NCBI GenBank assembly: GCA_036245525.1
Contig: BTPG01000001.1
Location: 216,229,059 to 216,293,058 of the forward strand
DNA from: Semisulcospira habei
Taxonomy: Eukaryota > Mollusca > Gastropoda > Semisulcospiridae
Direction of reading: 5' to 3'
DNA: 64,000 nucleotides
The notes beneath the pieces were generated by a model, which saw only the letters and a list, made by a program, of their open reading frames with translations, had not been told where the DNA came from and did not search any database. A program made the translations under genes and the position numbers. Below are positions 30,337 to 41,454 of this stretch, in pieces (positions within the stretch are counted from its first letter, which is position 1; each line of letters begins with the position of its first letter).

Positions 30337-31224
30337 CTGTCTGCGCTTGTGCTTGTGTTTCGGGTCGTATCTTGCCTTGATGTTTTCCAGGGCGTCCTGA
30401 TACTTTTTATCCTTCACCAACAGGTAATCTCTCCATCGGTCTGAATCGAACCCCCAGTGACAAGTCCGATTCTCGGGGGCTTTGTGCGAATGGCAAACAA
30501 ACTTCGAAGGAGAGAACAGACCCTTGCACTCAGAACAATGGATGCACTTGGCGTCAGGCGCCGCGTACAACTCGGGGCTGAAATACCCATCCCCTTTACC
30601 AAAACAATTGTGGTAAACACGTATTGAGTGAGCGGAAGGGGGGTCGGTGCACCTCTCCGGGTCACTATGCACCAGAGCACTGCAAAGTCGCTCTGCGTCC
30701 GTCTTCGTGATGAGCCCACAACTTGCGGCCCGCTGGGGCAAAATGCAAGACATTTTCAATGTCACTAACTGCTCTGGGTTGCAGCGGGTACAGAAAATGT
30801 GCAGTTCGTCGCATACTTGGTTGATCTCCTGTAAGGTGAAGTCTCGAAGTACGGTGTTCAAAATTTGGGGCAAACACAGTCTCTTTTCACCTCCGACGAC
30901 AAAGCAGGCGATCGTTTCACCTTCCAAAAACGTTTCCGCTTGATCACTCGTTGTGGTATCCACTGGTGTGAACACGGGCAAATGTTGTGGTGGCAAAGAC
31001 GTCGACGGGGAAAAAGGATCAAAAATGCTTACGCTTTTACCCGGCGGCGAGTGAGACTTCAAACTGTCCATAGCTTTGTGGTACTCCTCCAACGAGGCAG
31101 GACTCAGTTGTGACAGATCAACCGGCAAAGCTGGAGGCCCGCTCAAACTCCGTACTGCAGCGTTTTGATAAGTTTTCAACACCCTCTGCAAATGAGGGTT
31201 TACTAATGGACCGGCGTCATCCAT
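30337..31224 (-). CDS. ski: Ski/SnoN proto-oncogene homologue, first coding exon
   Basis: 296 codons, open throughout. Residues ~8-36 (NPHLQRVLKTYQ...SLSGPPALP) match the N-terminal R-SMAD-contacting segment. Residues ~97-185 are the Dachshund homology domain with CFVVGGEKRLCLPQILN, CDELHIFCTRC and CGLITKTDAERLC. Residues ~202-270 are the SAND-like SMAD4-binding zinc domain with NCFGKGDGYFSPELY, CIHCSECKGLFSPSKF, CHSHK and TCHWGFDS. Known family role: nuclear repressor that binds SMAD complexes and recruits NCoR/histone deacetylase in TGF-beta/BMP signalling. The start is supported by an in-frame TAG eight codons upstream (31246-31248). The C-terminal coiled coil must lie on later exons, which I did not find to the left; in vertebrates the intron after this exon is very long. 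It could equally be called ski or sno; molluscs usually have one such gene. Confidence 0.93.
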
Positions 31225-32300
31225 CTGAGTCCAGTCTTTTGTAAACTACGAGCGAATATGCCGCTCGGTTACATCGGTAAGTGTAGTCGTCTGCCGAGAC
31301 TGCGCTCCTCACCGCTCAAAGCATACACAACTCGCTCGCGCGAACCTGTCTGGGTTCCAAGGCCCACAGCATAAATATCTGGCTGTTCCGTTGCTCGTTC
31401 GCACGCCCGCGGTAAGCTAGCACACAACAGCCATAGTCAGCCAGAAAAAGCAATGCAGCGCAAAATAATCGCACCCGAAGCGCCTAAAAAGTCGTTTTCT
31501 GCAGTCTTCTTGTTGAAAATATAGTTATCCTATGCTTTTATGCTGTGTACAGCAATGTGTGTATCGAGCCGAGTACACGGAGTCCTTGAAGAGCTCCCCG
31601 CGTCAAAGCACCTCCCACTGCACACACGTGTGTCGGCTGGGGCATTCGAGACGCCACGTTCCCCACTGAAATTCACCGCATCGCGCTGTGCAAACTTATG
31701 CAGCAGACGCAGTTTTCACGTTGTTGTTTTGGGTTTTTTTTTTTTACCGTCTCTCACCGAAATATATCAGTTTCAAATAATATATGTTCCATCTACCGTA
31801 ACTTTTTCTGCATTGTCGATCGCAGTTCACAACGCCAGAGCCGACAGTCGTTACCACACACTCGTCTGGTCTGTGACGTCACATGTGACGTCTAGCCGTC
31901 TGCCAACGATATTGACATCCAGCTCAATCGATAAGCGAGAGGCACAGAGTACAATGCGCCTTGGTAAAAGCAGGCGTGTTTGAAAATAAGTCCCAGTTAT
32001 AACAGTGTAGACTCCTAAATTTGTAGTCGTTCCTAAGTTAAGGGTATTTTTCTGGGTTAGGCATACGACTGCATTGAGTTTGCGTCGAGTCGCAACACTG
32101 CCCCGCACGAGGGAACTGCCTGTCGGTCTGACCTCATGGCGGGATGTGTTTTACCGCTACACACTGCTAGACAGCGGGAGTGTGCGTGCCAGGCATGCCG
32201 CCTAATAAGATATTTTCGTGTCGGTGTAAACCGCGGTGGTTTGTTGTTGTGGCTGTGTGCGGCCTACAGTCAGTACGCCCAACCGTAGGGAATGCAGGCA
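31225..32300 (-). promoter_or_regulatory. Upstream flank / probable 5' UTR and promoter of ski
   Basis: About 1.1 kb of low-repeat sequence directly upstream of the ski ATG (minus-strand gene). It is flanked by repeats on the far side. No confident TATA box or initiator; the region is inferred from position and from the local lack of transposons. Short frames here have no known domain. Confidence 0.45.
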
Positions 32301-32306
32301 AAACCA

Positions 32307-32488
32307 TGGGCTTGTTCAGACAACATGTCCGTGAAAAGTTCTGGTAAACCAAAGTGGCACAGTTGCAGTGCGGCCGAATTGATCAGTGCCCGGTTGTACT
32401 CCTAGGCAATAGCTGTCCCTTACCCATGTCATAAGGCCGTCCATTATCACTCCGGTGCCGTGGACGTTGAACCCCGAACTAACCAAAT
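32307..32488 (+). mobile_element. SINE-like dispersed repeat S2, copy 3
   Basis: GGGCTTGTTCAGACAACATG, GGCACAGTTGCAGTGCGGCC and the terminal GCCGTGGACGTTGAACCCCG closely follow copy 1 at 5150. Confidence 0.6.
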
Positions 32489-32936
32489 CAAACGAAGCCT
32501 AGGGGGCTGGGCACACAGCATTTGTCTCGGCCGGCAACACTTCAAATTTCTGAAATGAATCTGTTACTCTCGGCTGAAAGGACACACTGATCACGAAATG
32601 TGATGTTTAGAGGTGAGAGCAAAAACGGGGAAAATAAAAACAAAAAAACTCTGAGCCTGAAACGGAAGGCTTCTTGCAGGAATTTTAGTTCAGCAGTTTT
32701 GAGCGTTTTTACTTTTTTTTCAGTCCGTTTACTTGGCGCAGGGCAATGATCCGGCCACGACTGCGGTTGAGAGTATCAGAACCGCCGGCTCCGCACTAAA
32801 AGTACGCACCATTTTAACCGGTCCTTACCCGGCCCCTCTACTCACCTAAGTTCTCCACCCCCACCCCACCCCCCACCCCCACCCCCCCGGGCTCCCTGCT
32901 TTCGATTTTGGCCAGTGGGAAGCCATTGTCTCACTT
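32489..32936. other. No recognised gene; C-rich simple sequence
   Basis: Includes (CCACC)n-like sequence at about 32856-32888. Nothing else supportable. Confidence 0.4.
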
Positions 32937-33137
32937 ATTTTACTCTCACCAGTCACTATAAGTTCGGAGTCTGAGTCAGTTCACTCTGAGTCCACCTGAG
33001 ACACAAAAATCATATGATAGTTAGGGTGGTGTCAGCATAACTTCGCGCCTGTAGGCGCCAAGCTATTCTGACACCACCACTGAACTATCATGGTCGATCC
33101 ACATCCTATCGATGCATGTCAGAGCTCTATGTGTTAA
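32937..33137. mobile_element. Foldback MITE, family P1
   Basis: Hairpin about 33013-33098 with TTAGGGTGGTGTCAGCATAA and CCAAGCTATTCTGACACCAC, centre GCGCCTGTAGGCGC. The right end is GTGTTAA. Both arms have the GTGTCAG variant. The left outer end is not clear. Confidence 0.75.
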
Positions 33138-34007
33138 CGGTTCGTCGGTCAGTAGGTCTACTGATGTTCAAGAACTTAGCCGGACCGACCGCCTGACGGC
33201 TCCGAGCTGGCGCGGGCTGCTGTAACGACTATTCTGGAGCCAATTCACTGGTCTGCCTGTAAATAAGTACGTGCGCACCGACTGAGATTAAAAAAAATAA
33301 TAATAAAAATAAAAAAAAGGTCGGTCAGGCGGAACCGGCAGCCGCAGTCTGCGATAGAGCGAGTCAGCCAGCCGCGACACAAAAAAGGCTGCCGGACAGA
33401 CAAGCGGCATTGGTCATGCAATACTGACAGACGGTGGCACCGCCATGCAGCGCGGACAATACTCACAAGATCACCAGCAGGAGTAGAGCTGAGGATTGCG
33501 TGCGGCGCCCGATTTCGCTTCAAGACTTGAGAAAATGGTGACAAAACTAGAATTTCACGGTACAATTTCAGTGCTATAATTTGTGTGAAACTATCAGCTG
33601 CATGATATACATAGTACACCTGCATGTTCTTAAGCGCGTCGATGTGTGTGTATGCGTGTCCGTGCGTGCGCGCGCGCTCCAAACACCCTCAAGAGGCATA
33701 AATGTTCATGCGCCCTCTGGGCGCATGAGGATCTATGCCTCTTGGAGATGAGCGCATAAATTATGTGTGAGAGAAAGAGCGAGAGAGAAATTACGTCATA
33801 TTTAGAGTATGTCTGCGTGGTGACGGAGTTGCTTCTTTTACGTCACAGCCACTATCTCACTTTCTTCAGATGTGAAGGGTTTTTTATACTGTTTTTATTC
33901 TTTTTTTCCGAAAAGACTTAATTTTTTCTGAAGAAATTGAAAGGGTACTGAAGCTGGAAAACGAACTCATCCAATGTCTTTCTCCAAACTAGCTATATAA
34001 ATAATTA
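33138..34007. other. No recognised gene; P2 hairpin inside
   Basis: Contains a GTCGGTCAG inverted pair around an A-rich tract near 33200-33330 and the P2 copy at 33690. A 145-codon minus frame at 33245-33682 has no known domain. Confidence 0.4.
33690..33745. repeat. Palindromic element P2
   Basis: CAAGAGGCATAAATGTTCAT then GCGCCC pairs with GGGCGCATGAGGATCTATGC then CTCTTG. Confidence 0.75.
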
Positions 34008-34898
34008 ATAAATAGTAATAATAATTATGGTATTTATAATGCGCTTATCTTATAATAATTATAACTCTAAGCGCGCACTCACAACTCGCACACGCATGCG
34101 CACGCTTTAGACAATGACTCACGTACCACAAATAGTGAAAATACATTACGACGGTCAGCTTGGGGTGGGGAGTGTGGTGATGTAGTGCTAGAACTGTTGA
34201 AAGAGGTGAGTTTTGAGGGCGGACTGGAAGGAGGAGAGAGAGTGTTTCTGACGGAGAGAGAGTGGGAGAGTGTTCCAGGTGGATGGACCGTATACTGAGA
34301 AGGAGCGGGAGCCGAAAGTGCTGAGTTTTGTGCGGGGGATGAGGAGGCGGAGAGGGTCTTAGGCGGAGCGGAGGGAGCGGGAAGGAGTGTAGGGGTGAAG
34401 TAAGTTGGAGAGATAGGTAGGAGCGCAGTTGTTCATGGATTTGTAGCAGAGAGACAGAATCTTGTATTGGATGCGTTGGGGGATGGGGAGCCAGTGAAGG
34501 AGCTTGAGCAGGGGAGTGATGTGGTCGGATTTTTTCTTTCTGAGGACGAGGCGGGCAGCATTGTTCTGGACGCGCTGAAGAGTGAGAGTGGTGGAGTGAG
34601 GAAGGCCGGAAAGGAGAGAGTTGCAGTAGTCGATGCGAGATAAGATGAGAGAGACAGCGAGTTTGGTGGAAGCTTCGGTAGTGAGGTATTTTCTGATCTG
34701 ACTGATGCGGCGGAGGTGGAAATAACATGCCTGGGCCATGGCGGAGACGAAGCTGGTCATGGAAAGAGAGGAATCGAGGATAACGCCGAGGTTCTTTACC
34801 GAGTCAGAGAGGGAGATGGGGGTGCTGTCGAGTTGAAGGTGGAGAGAGGGGCCCGGGAGCTGGGAAAGTTTCTGGCGAGTGCCTACCAGCATGGCTAT
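34008..34898 (-). pseudogene. CR1/L2-like LINE, 3' part with RT C-terminus
   Basis: A minus-strand frame (34359-34898) encodes the C-terminal part of a CR1/L2-type reverse transcriptase: VKNLGVILDSSLSM, RIDYCNSLLSGLP, LQRVQNNAARLVL and LLKLLHWLPIPQRI. A frameshift near 34360 moves the rest (ADPLRL..IPRTKL-type segment) to another frame. The 3' end has the same GATAAGCGCATTATAAATAC and (ATT)n tail as three other fragments. The catalytic FADD motif and the endonuclease are missing by 5' truncation. Confidence 0.88.
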
Positions 34899-35093
34899 AT
34901 CCAAAATTTCTAGTAAATATGACAAAATTACGGACTCTAATCTGGATCAACCGACTTTCTATAAACGGTCTTTTATGTCCTCAAAGAGACACCCAATTAC
35001 AATATGCTCGGAGGCTGTCTTAGCCAGCACTAGAATAAAGCATTTCGCAAAGTTTCAAGCTTGTGCGTACAGCAATATCGGACATTCTCTTGA

Positions 35094-35095
<2 letters not shown>

Positions 35096-35154
<59 letters not shown>
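35096..35154. repeat. (CA)n microsatellite
   Basis: About 26 CA units, then CATACACATACACA. Confidence 0.95.
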
Positions 35155-35157
<3 letters not shown>

Positions 35158-35315
35158 ATACACACCGCTTCGTGCCAAATGTACGTTCAGCAGCGAGGTT
35201 AGAGTAACCAGACATGACGTAATTTTTATCTTGTTCCTTCAGGTGTCAGAGGTTTAGCCTGCCCGCCTTTGACACCATGGACATGCTATTAGCCTCACCG
35301 CGACCCGGCCATCCT

Positions 35316-35455
35316 AAAAAGTCCCTTCTATAAATAGAAGGGACTTAAAATAGGGTTTAACACGCAATTTTATAGAATTGTGTTGTACTTGTCCTTTCTA
35401 AGCATGTTTCTTTTTTGTTTGGAATTTCTCAGCATTTGACACGCCCCTGAGTGTG
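35316..35455 (+). mobile_element. Small hairpin plus Penelope-like tail fragment
   Basis: AAGTCCCTTCTATAAATAGA then AGGGACTT is a perfect hairpin at 35320-35347. It is followed by AATTGTGTTGTACTTGTCCT, TTCTAAGCATGTTTCTTTTT, which resembles the right arm of the Penelope-type element at 42944-43094. Confidence 0.5.
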
Positions 35456-35556
35456 AGTTATCTCAGTGTTGTCTGCGCCACTTGCAATGTGGGGAGTTCA
35501 GATCGAGAGCGAGAGAAAGTTCGAATCTGTACGTTTTACTTTCGTATTGTTTCGCT

Positions 35557-35756
35557 TTTATAAAATAGGTATATAGCACATTAAGGATCTTTATAAAATA
35601 GGTATATAGCACATTAAGGATTTTTATAAAATAGGTATATAGCACATTAAGGATCTTTATAAAATAGGTATATAGCACATTAAGGATTTTTATAAAATAG
35701 GTATATAGCACATTAAGGATTTTTATAAAATAGGTATATAGCACATTAAGGATTAG
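35557..35756. repeat. 33-bp satellite, left part (6 copies)
   Basis: Unit TTTATAAAATAGGTATATAG then CACATTAAGGATT. It is continued at 38781-38927 on the far side of LINE B. Because the period is a multiple of 3 it gives a repeating 11-residue minus frame. Confidence 0.93.
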
Positions 35757-38700
35757 AAGATTTATGACGTCCTGTGGTGAAAGCCGGAAGTCTTCTGAAG
35801 CCACAGGACAGAGCCGCCTCTCTCTATCCAGGGACACAACCATGGGCACATGGAACGTCAAGACCATGTACCAGAGCGGCAAGACCGCCCAGATAGCAGC
35901 GGAAATGCAAAAGTACAACCTTTTCCTGCTAGGTATCAGTGAAGCCAGATGACGCAGTCTGGCCAGAAAAGGCTGTTAAGTGGGGAAATGATTCTGTATT
36001 CAGGTCATGAAGAGGAGAATGCCCCCCCCCCCCCCCCCTACAGAAGGAGTAGCATTCATGCTGTCACCAGTGGCACAGAGAGCGCTGATGGGCTGGGAAC
36101 CTCTTGGGCCAAGAATTATCACAGCAGCTTTTAGAACCAAGAAAAAGCTCAAGCTGAACGTCATCCAGTGTTATGCGCCCACTAATGACAGTGACGAGGA
36201 AGAGAAACAAGAGTTCTACGACCGACTCCAGAGTGCCGTGGACAAATGTGCGGAGCGAGACATCACCATCGTCATGGGCGATTTTAATGCCAAAATAGGG
36301 GAGGACAACACCGGATACGAAGAGGTGATGGGGAGACAGGGACTAGGGGAGATGAGTGAAAACGGGGAGAGGTTTGTAGACTTTTGTGCTCTAAACAGAC
36401 TTGTCATTGGAGGCAGCATCTTCCCACACAGAAGAATACACAAAGCAACTTGGGTCTCACCTGACCATACTACAGAGAACCAAATAGACCATATCTGCAT
36501 TAGCAAGAAATTTAGAAGATCCCTTCAAGATGTTCGAGTGAGGAGGGGAGCAGATGTCGCCTCAGACCACCATCTGCTTACCTTAAGAATAAAGCTCAAG
36601 TTAAAGAAAAGCCGCACAGAGACAACAAGAAGACAGCGCTATAATGTAGGCCTCCTGAGAGAGACTGGAGTGAGAGAAAAGTTCAAACTGGTGCTGTTCA
36701 ACTTGTTTCAAGCGCTACAGGAGCTAGTAAATGAAGAGGAGGCGGTCACCACAGAGCAGCAGTGGAAGGCAGTTAGGCACTGAACTCAACCTGCAAAGAC
36801 ACTGTAGGGTTCAGGAAACACCATCACAAGGACTGTCGGCACAGACCTTGAAGAAGATAGAAGTGAGAAAGCAGAAGAAAGCAGTTGTCAACAACAGTGG
36901 CACGAGAGTAGCCAAAGCAAGGGCACAGGAGGAATACTCGGAAGCCAACCGCGAGGTGAAGAGGAGTATCAGGGCAGACAAGAGGGCCTACACAGACAGC
37001 CTGGCAGCAGAGGCAGAAAAGGCAGCAGGCAGCGGCAACATGAAACAGCTCTACGACATTACCAGAAGATTGTCGGGCAAGTATGGCCATACAAAAAGAC
37101 CAGTAAAAGACAAAGAAGGCAAGCCTTTTGCAGACATAGCAGACCAACTCGACAGATGGGCTGAGTATTTTGAAGAGTTACTAAACAGACCGAGTCCACC
37201 CGACCCCACATACATCCAGCCAGCAGAGACCGACCTACCCATCAGCTGTGACAGACCCAGCCGGGAGGAGATCAGAAGAGCAGTGGCATTTTTGAAAAAC
37301 GGCAAAGCAGCAGGGTCAGATGGCATCCCAGCGGAGTCTCTGAAAGCAGACCTAGAGACAAGAGTAGAGATGCTGTACCCACTGTTTGGAAAGATCTGGG
37401 AAGAGGAGGTGATGCCGGCTGACTGGAAGGAGGGGTATCTAATCAAGCTTCCCAAGAAAGGCGACCTCAGCAAGTGTTCCAACTACAGAGGAATCACCTT
37501 GCTGTCAGTACCAGGATAGGTCTTCAACAGGATCATCCTGGAGAGAATGAAGAGCTCCGTTGACCCCCAGCTGAGAGACCAGCAAGCAGGATTCAGGAAA
37601 AACCGATCATGTACAGACCAGATCGCCACTCTCCGCATCATCGTGGAACAGTCTTTGGAGTGGAGCTCCCCGCGGTACGTCAACTTTGTGGATTACGAGA
37701 AAGCATTTGACAGCGTGGACCGAGAGACTCTGTGGAAACTCCTACGACACTACGGTGTACCCACAAAGCTCGTCCGCCTGATCAAGAGCAGCTACGATGG
37801 CATGACATGTCGCGTGATCCACGAAGGGCAGTTCACCAGGGAGCTCCAGGTCAGAACCGGTGTTAGGCAGGGGTATCTGCTGTCTCCGTTTCTCTTCCTA
37901 CTGGCCATAGACTGGGTCATAAAGAGGACCACAGAGCACAGACGAAGTGGAATACAGTGGACACAGCTTGACGACTTCGATTTTGCAGACGACTTGGCAT
38001 TACTGTCCCACACTCATCAACAAATGCAGGACAAGACCACGAGGCTTGCTCACATCTCGTCCCAAGTGGGCCTCACCATCCAAAAACAGAAAACAAAGAC
38101 AATGAGGCTGAACGCAACCAGGGAAGAACCAGTCTTGCTTGCTGGCACCCCGTTGGAGGAGGTGGAGTCCTTCACCTATCTCGGGAGCATCATAGACAAA
38201 CTGAAAGGCGGCACTGATGCAGATGTCAGAGCACGAATCGGTAAAGCCAGAGCAGCCTTTCTCCAGTTGAAAAAGTGTGGAGTTCCAGAGAGCTGTCACA
38301 ACACACCAAAGTCCGGATTTTCAACTCCAACGTAAAAGCAGTTCTCCTATATGGAGCAGAGACTTGGAGATTGACAAAAACCACAGTCAACAGAGTACAG
38401 ATCTTTATAAACAGTTGCCTTAGAAGAATTTTGAAGATCCACTGGCCAGAAAAGATCAGCAACGTCAGACTCTGGGAGAGAACAGAGCAGATAACAGCAG
38501 AGAATGAAATTGGGCGAAGAAGATGGGGATGGATTGGTCACAGTCTGAGAAAGCCAGCTTCCAGTATCACTAGGCAGGCATTGTCATGGAACCCCCAGGG
38601 AAACAGGATAAGAGGTAGGCCGAGAAACTCCTGGCGTCGAGACCTCCAAGCAGACATCAAGAGACTGGGAACCACCTGGAGTAAAATCGAAGGAGAAGCA

Positions 38701-38780
38701 CAGGACAGGAGTCGCTGGAGGTCTCTCGTCGACGGCCTATACCCGGGTAGGGGTGACAGGCGTAATTAAGTAAGTAAGTA
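35757..38780 (+). pseudogene. LINE B copy 1, near full-length but decayed
   Basis: Non-LTR element of a second family. Pieces in order: endonuclease start with MGTWNVKTMYQ (35840-35950), endonuclease remainder with MGDFNAKIG and SDHHLL (36007-36783), linker and RT start with GKAAGSDGIP and SNYRGITLLS (36731-37516), RT core with NFVDYEKAFDSV, GVRQGYLLSPFLF and FADDLALLS (37547-38280), and a C-terminal part (38275-38769). The frame is broken by a lost base near 35951, a C-run expansion at 36024-36038, a shift near 36780, a stop at 37517-37519 and a shift near 38275. It ends in (TAAG)n at 38766-38780, a short tandem tail typical of RTE-like elements. It is inserted in a 33-bp satellite. Confidence 0.92.
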
Positions 38781-38927
38781 CATTAAGGATTTTTATAAAA
38801 TAGGTATATAGCACATTAAGGATTTTTATAAAATAGGTATATAGCACATTAAGGATTTTTATAAAATAGGTATATAGCACATTAAGGATCTTTATAAAAT
38901 AGGTATATAGCACATTCAGGATCTGAT
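38781..38927. repeat. 33-bp satellite, right part (4-5 copies)
   Basis: Same unit and phase as 35557-35756. It resumes with ACATTAAGGAT, so LINE B lies inside the array. Confidence 0.93.
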
Positions 38928-38952
38928 CTTCCTCCACCTGCACAGCACCCTT

Positions 38953-38966
38953 CCCCCCCCCCCCCA

Positions 38967-39023
<57 letters not shown>
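38953..39023. repeat. Poly-C and (CA)n microsatellite
   Basis: C run at 38953-38965, then (AC)n to 39023. Confidence 0.95.
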
Positions 39024-39025
<2 letters not shown>

Positions 39026-39672
39026 ATCACAATCACCATCACACCCATGCCCGCCATCAGCATTTATTTGATTTTTCGATCTGAAATAATTAAATTCTCG
39101 GCACCGTCGGTCTCTGGTCTCGTCCAGGTGTGCTTACAAATACATATTATAGATAGATAGCGTGACACCGCTGTGTAGGGGGCGACACAGTCTGGAGATC
39201 AGTTAAGCAACAGAGGTCAGTTGCATGAGTGAACTTAGTCCTCATGCAACTGGCCCCTAGGCTAAACCAGTCCCTCAGCTATTCATTCACTCTGCAGGAG
39301 AAATAGACCCTCATGAGTCCTTGCAGACACAGAGACCATGAGACTTAATGTTCCTTGCTTGCACAGATCGGTTCCAGTGATGGAGTCAATATTCTCAAGC
39401 CGATTTTTGCATCCGCAGGATGATTACACTGTATGTAAATCGTGTGCTGTGTGATACAGGACTAGGAATTTGGTTACCCTCTGACGCCAGCGGTGTGATT
39501 GGAGACCGGGACTGATGCGCGGCGGAAACACGAGATGTTACATCATCATCCGTAGACTTAAACGTGCATTATTTTTAAAGTTAAGCGTGTATTCATTCCT
39601 TAAACATTGAGTCCTAAAACTCGACATTCCAAAATTTTGGAAAATCCAGACCAAAATGATGACTGCCAGGCA
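39024..39672. other. No gene; partial P7 element
   Basis: GTCAGTTGCATGAGTGAACT, TAGTCCTCATGCAACTGGCC (39214-39255) is a shortened P7 palindrome. A P2-like arm (ATAGACCCTCATGAGTCCTT) is at 39304. Nothing else recognised. Confidence 0.5.
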
Positions 39673-41452
39673 TGTCTCTTGGCTTGACTTCGCGAACGAA
39701 GATTTTATAGGAGTTGCCCACGACGTCTGCAGGCTTTTTCGTGGTTGCGGAGGCCAATCCGAGACAGGCAGGTTCGACCGCAGTGGCTGCAGGGGGAGGT
39801 ATGGCCAGGGTTCAGAGTTGCGGCATCTCTGTTTTTTTCTCCTGAGCCGCTTGTCCTTAAGGCTAGCTCTGCGAGAGTCCTCAAAGGAGATAGTTGCCTT
39901 GTAAATGGTGGAGCGCCAGGTGTCACGGTCCACAGCAAGTGAAGACCACTGGTGGTGGTCGATTTGGCAGGCACTAAGTGACTTCTTGAGACAGTCTTTG
40001 TATCTCTTTTTTGGTGCCCCTCTGTCACGGTGTCCAGCAGCAAGCTCGTCGAACAGGGTGATCTTTGGTAGGCGATGATCCTCCATCCTGGAGACATGCC
40101 CCGCCCAGCGGAGCTGTGTCCGCAGCAGCAAAGCCTCGATGCTCACAGTTTCAGCCTGTTCAAGGACCTCGACGTTGGTGACATAGTCACTCCAGTGAAT
40201 GCCCAGGATGGTGCGCAGGCAGCGCTGGTGGAAGCGTTCGAGGAGTCGTAGTTGGCTGCGGTAGAGGGCCCAGGACTCGGAACCATACAGCAGGGTGGTG
40301 AGGACCACAGCTCTGTACACGCTGATCTTGGTGCCTGTTTTCAGCTGTTGATTGTGCCACACCCGCTTGAAAAGTCGCCCGAAAGCGCTGTTCGCTTTTG
40401 CCAGCCTGCTGTCAAGCTCCTTGTCCAGCTTGGCGTCCGACGTGATAATGCAGCCAAGGTAAGTAAACTGGTGCACTGACTTTAGTTCAGACTCGCCAAT
40501 GGTGATGTGAGGAGGGCGATACACTGTCTTGGGTGCCTGCTGATGGAGGACCTCTGTCTTTTTCAGACTAACCTCGAGTCCAAAGAGCTGGGCAGCGTCT
40601 GCGAAGCAGGACGTGATGCGCTGCAGGGCTCTCTCTGTGTGTGCAACGAGGGCAGCGTCATCAGCAAAAAGCAGCTCACGAATCAGTTGGTCTAGGGTTT
40701 TCGTGTGGGCCTGCAGTCGTCTGAGGTTGAACAGGCTGCCATCGAGACGATACCTGATGTACACTGCATCGTCATCATCGAGGTCCACTGTGGCCTGCTT
40801 CAACATCATGCTAAAAAAGATGGTGAAGAGGGTCGGTGCCAGCACGCAGCCCTGCTTTACGCCGTTGAGAATAGGGAATGGTTTTGAGAGGTCATTGTTG
40901 AGTCTGACTTGGCCTTGCTGGTCCTCGTGTAGCTGGACAATCATGCTGAGGAACTTTGGGGGACAGCCAAGTCGCTCCAGGATCTGCCACATGCCTTGCC
41001 TGCTCACAGTGTCGAACGCTTTTGTTAGGTCGACAAACGTTACGTACAGCCCTTTGTTCTGCTCGCGGCACTTCTCCTGAAGCTGTCTCAGCACAAAGAC
41101 CATATCGGTGGTGCTCCTGTTTGCTCTGAAGCCACACTGGCCCTCTGGGAGGTGGTCTTCAGCGATGGCAGGTACCAGCCGATTCAGGAGCAGCCTTGCA
41201 AGAATTTTCCCAGCAATGGACAGCAGGGTGATTCCCCGATAGTTGGAACAGTCAGACTTCTCGCCTTTGTTCTTGTACAGGGTGATAACGACAGCATCAC
41301 GGAGATCCTTTGGTAGTGTTCCTTCCTCCCAGCAGCAGAGAAAGAGGTCATGGAGATTGTTGTGCAGTGCTGTGCCTCCATGTTTCCAGATCTCTGGCGG
41401 TATTCCATCAATGCCTGCTGCTTGAGCTGGTGGATGGCTGTGAGGGTCTCTT
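39673..41452 (-). pseudogene. LINE A, 5'-truncated copy
   Basis: The main frame (39800-41103, minus) has VTFVDLTKAFDTV, GVKQGCVLAPTLF and FADDAALV, and the remaining RT start is in other frames at 41100-41452 (a shift near 41100 and a small deletion near 41423, where the GKAAGIDG codons should be). The C-terminal zinc finger (CSHCGRTCLS) lies in a shifted frame at 39705-39800. No endonuclease. Its truncated 5' end abuts the 5' end of LINE B copy 2 head-to-head. Confidence 0.9.
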
Positions 41453-41454
41453 CA

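Noticed and set aside
35030..35257. His/Thr or Cys/Val repeat frames
   Set aside because: Translation of a (CA)n microsatellite.
38737..39063. Frame with repeated NVLYTYFIKIL
   Set aside because: A 33-bp satellite gives an 11-residue period; the same occurs at 35463-35918. Not a membrane protein gene.
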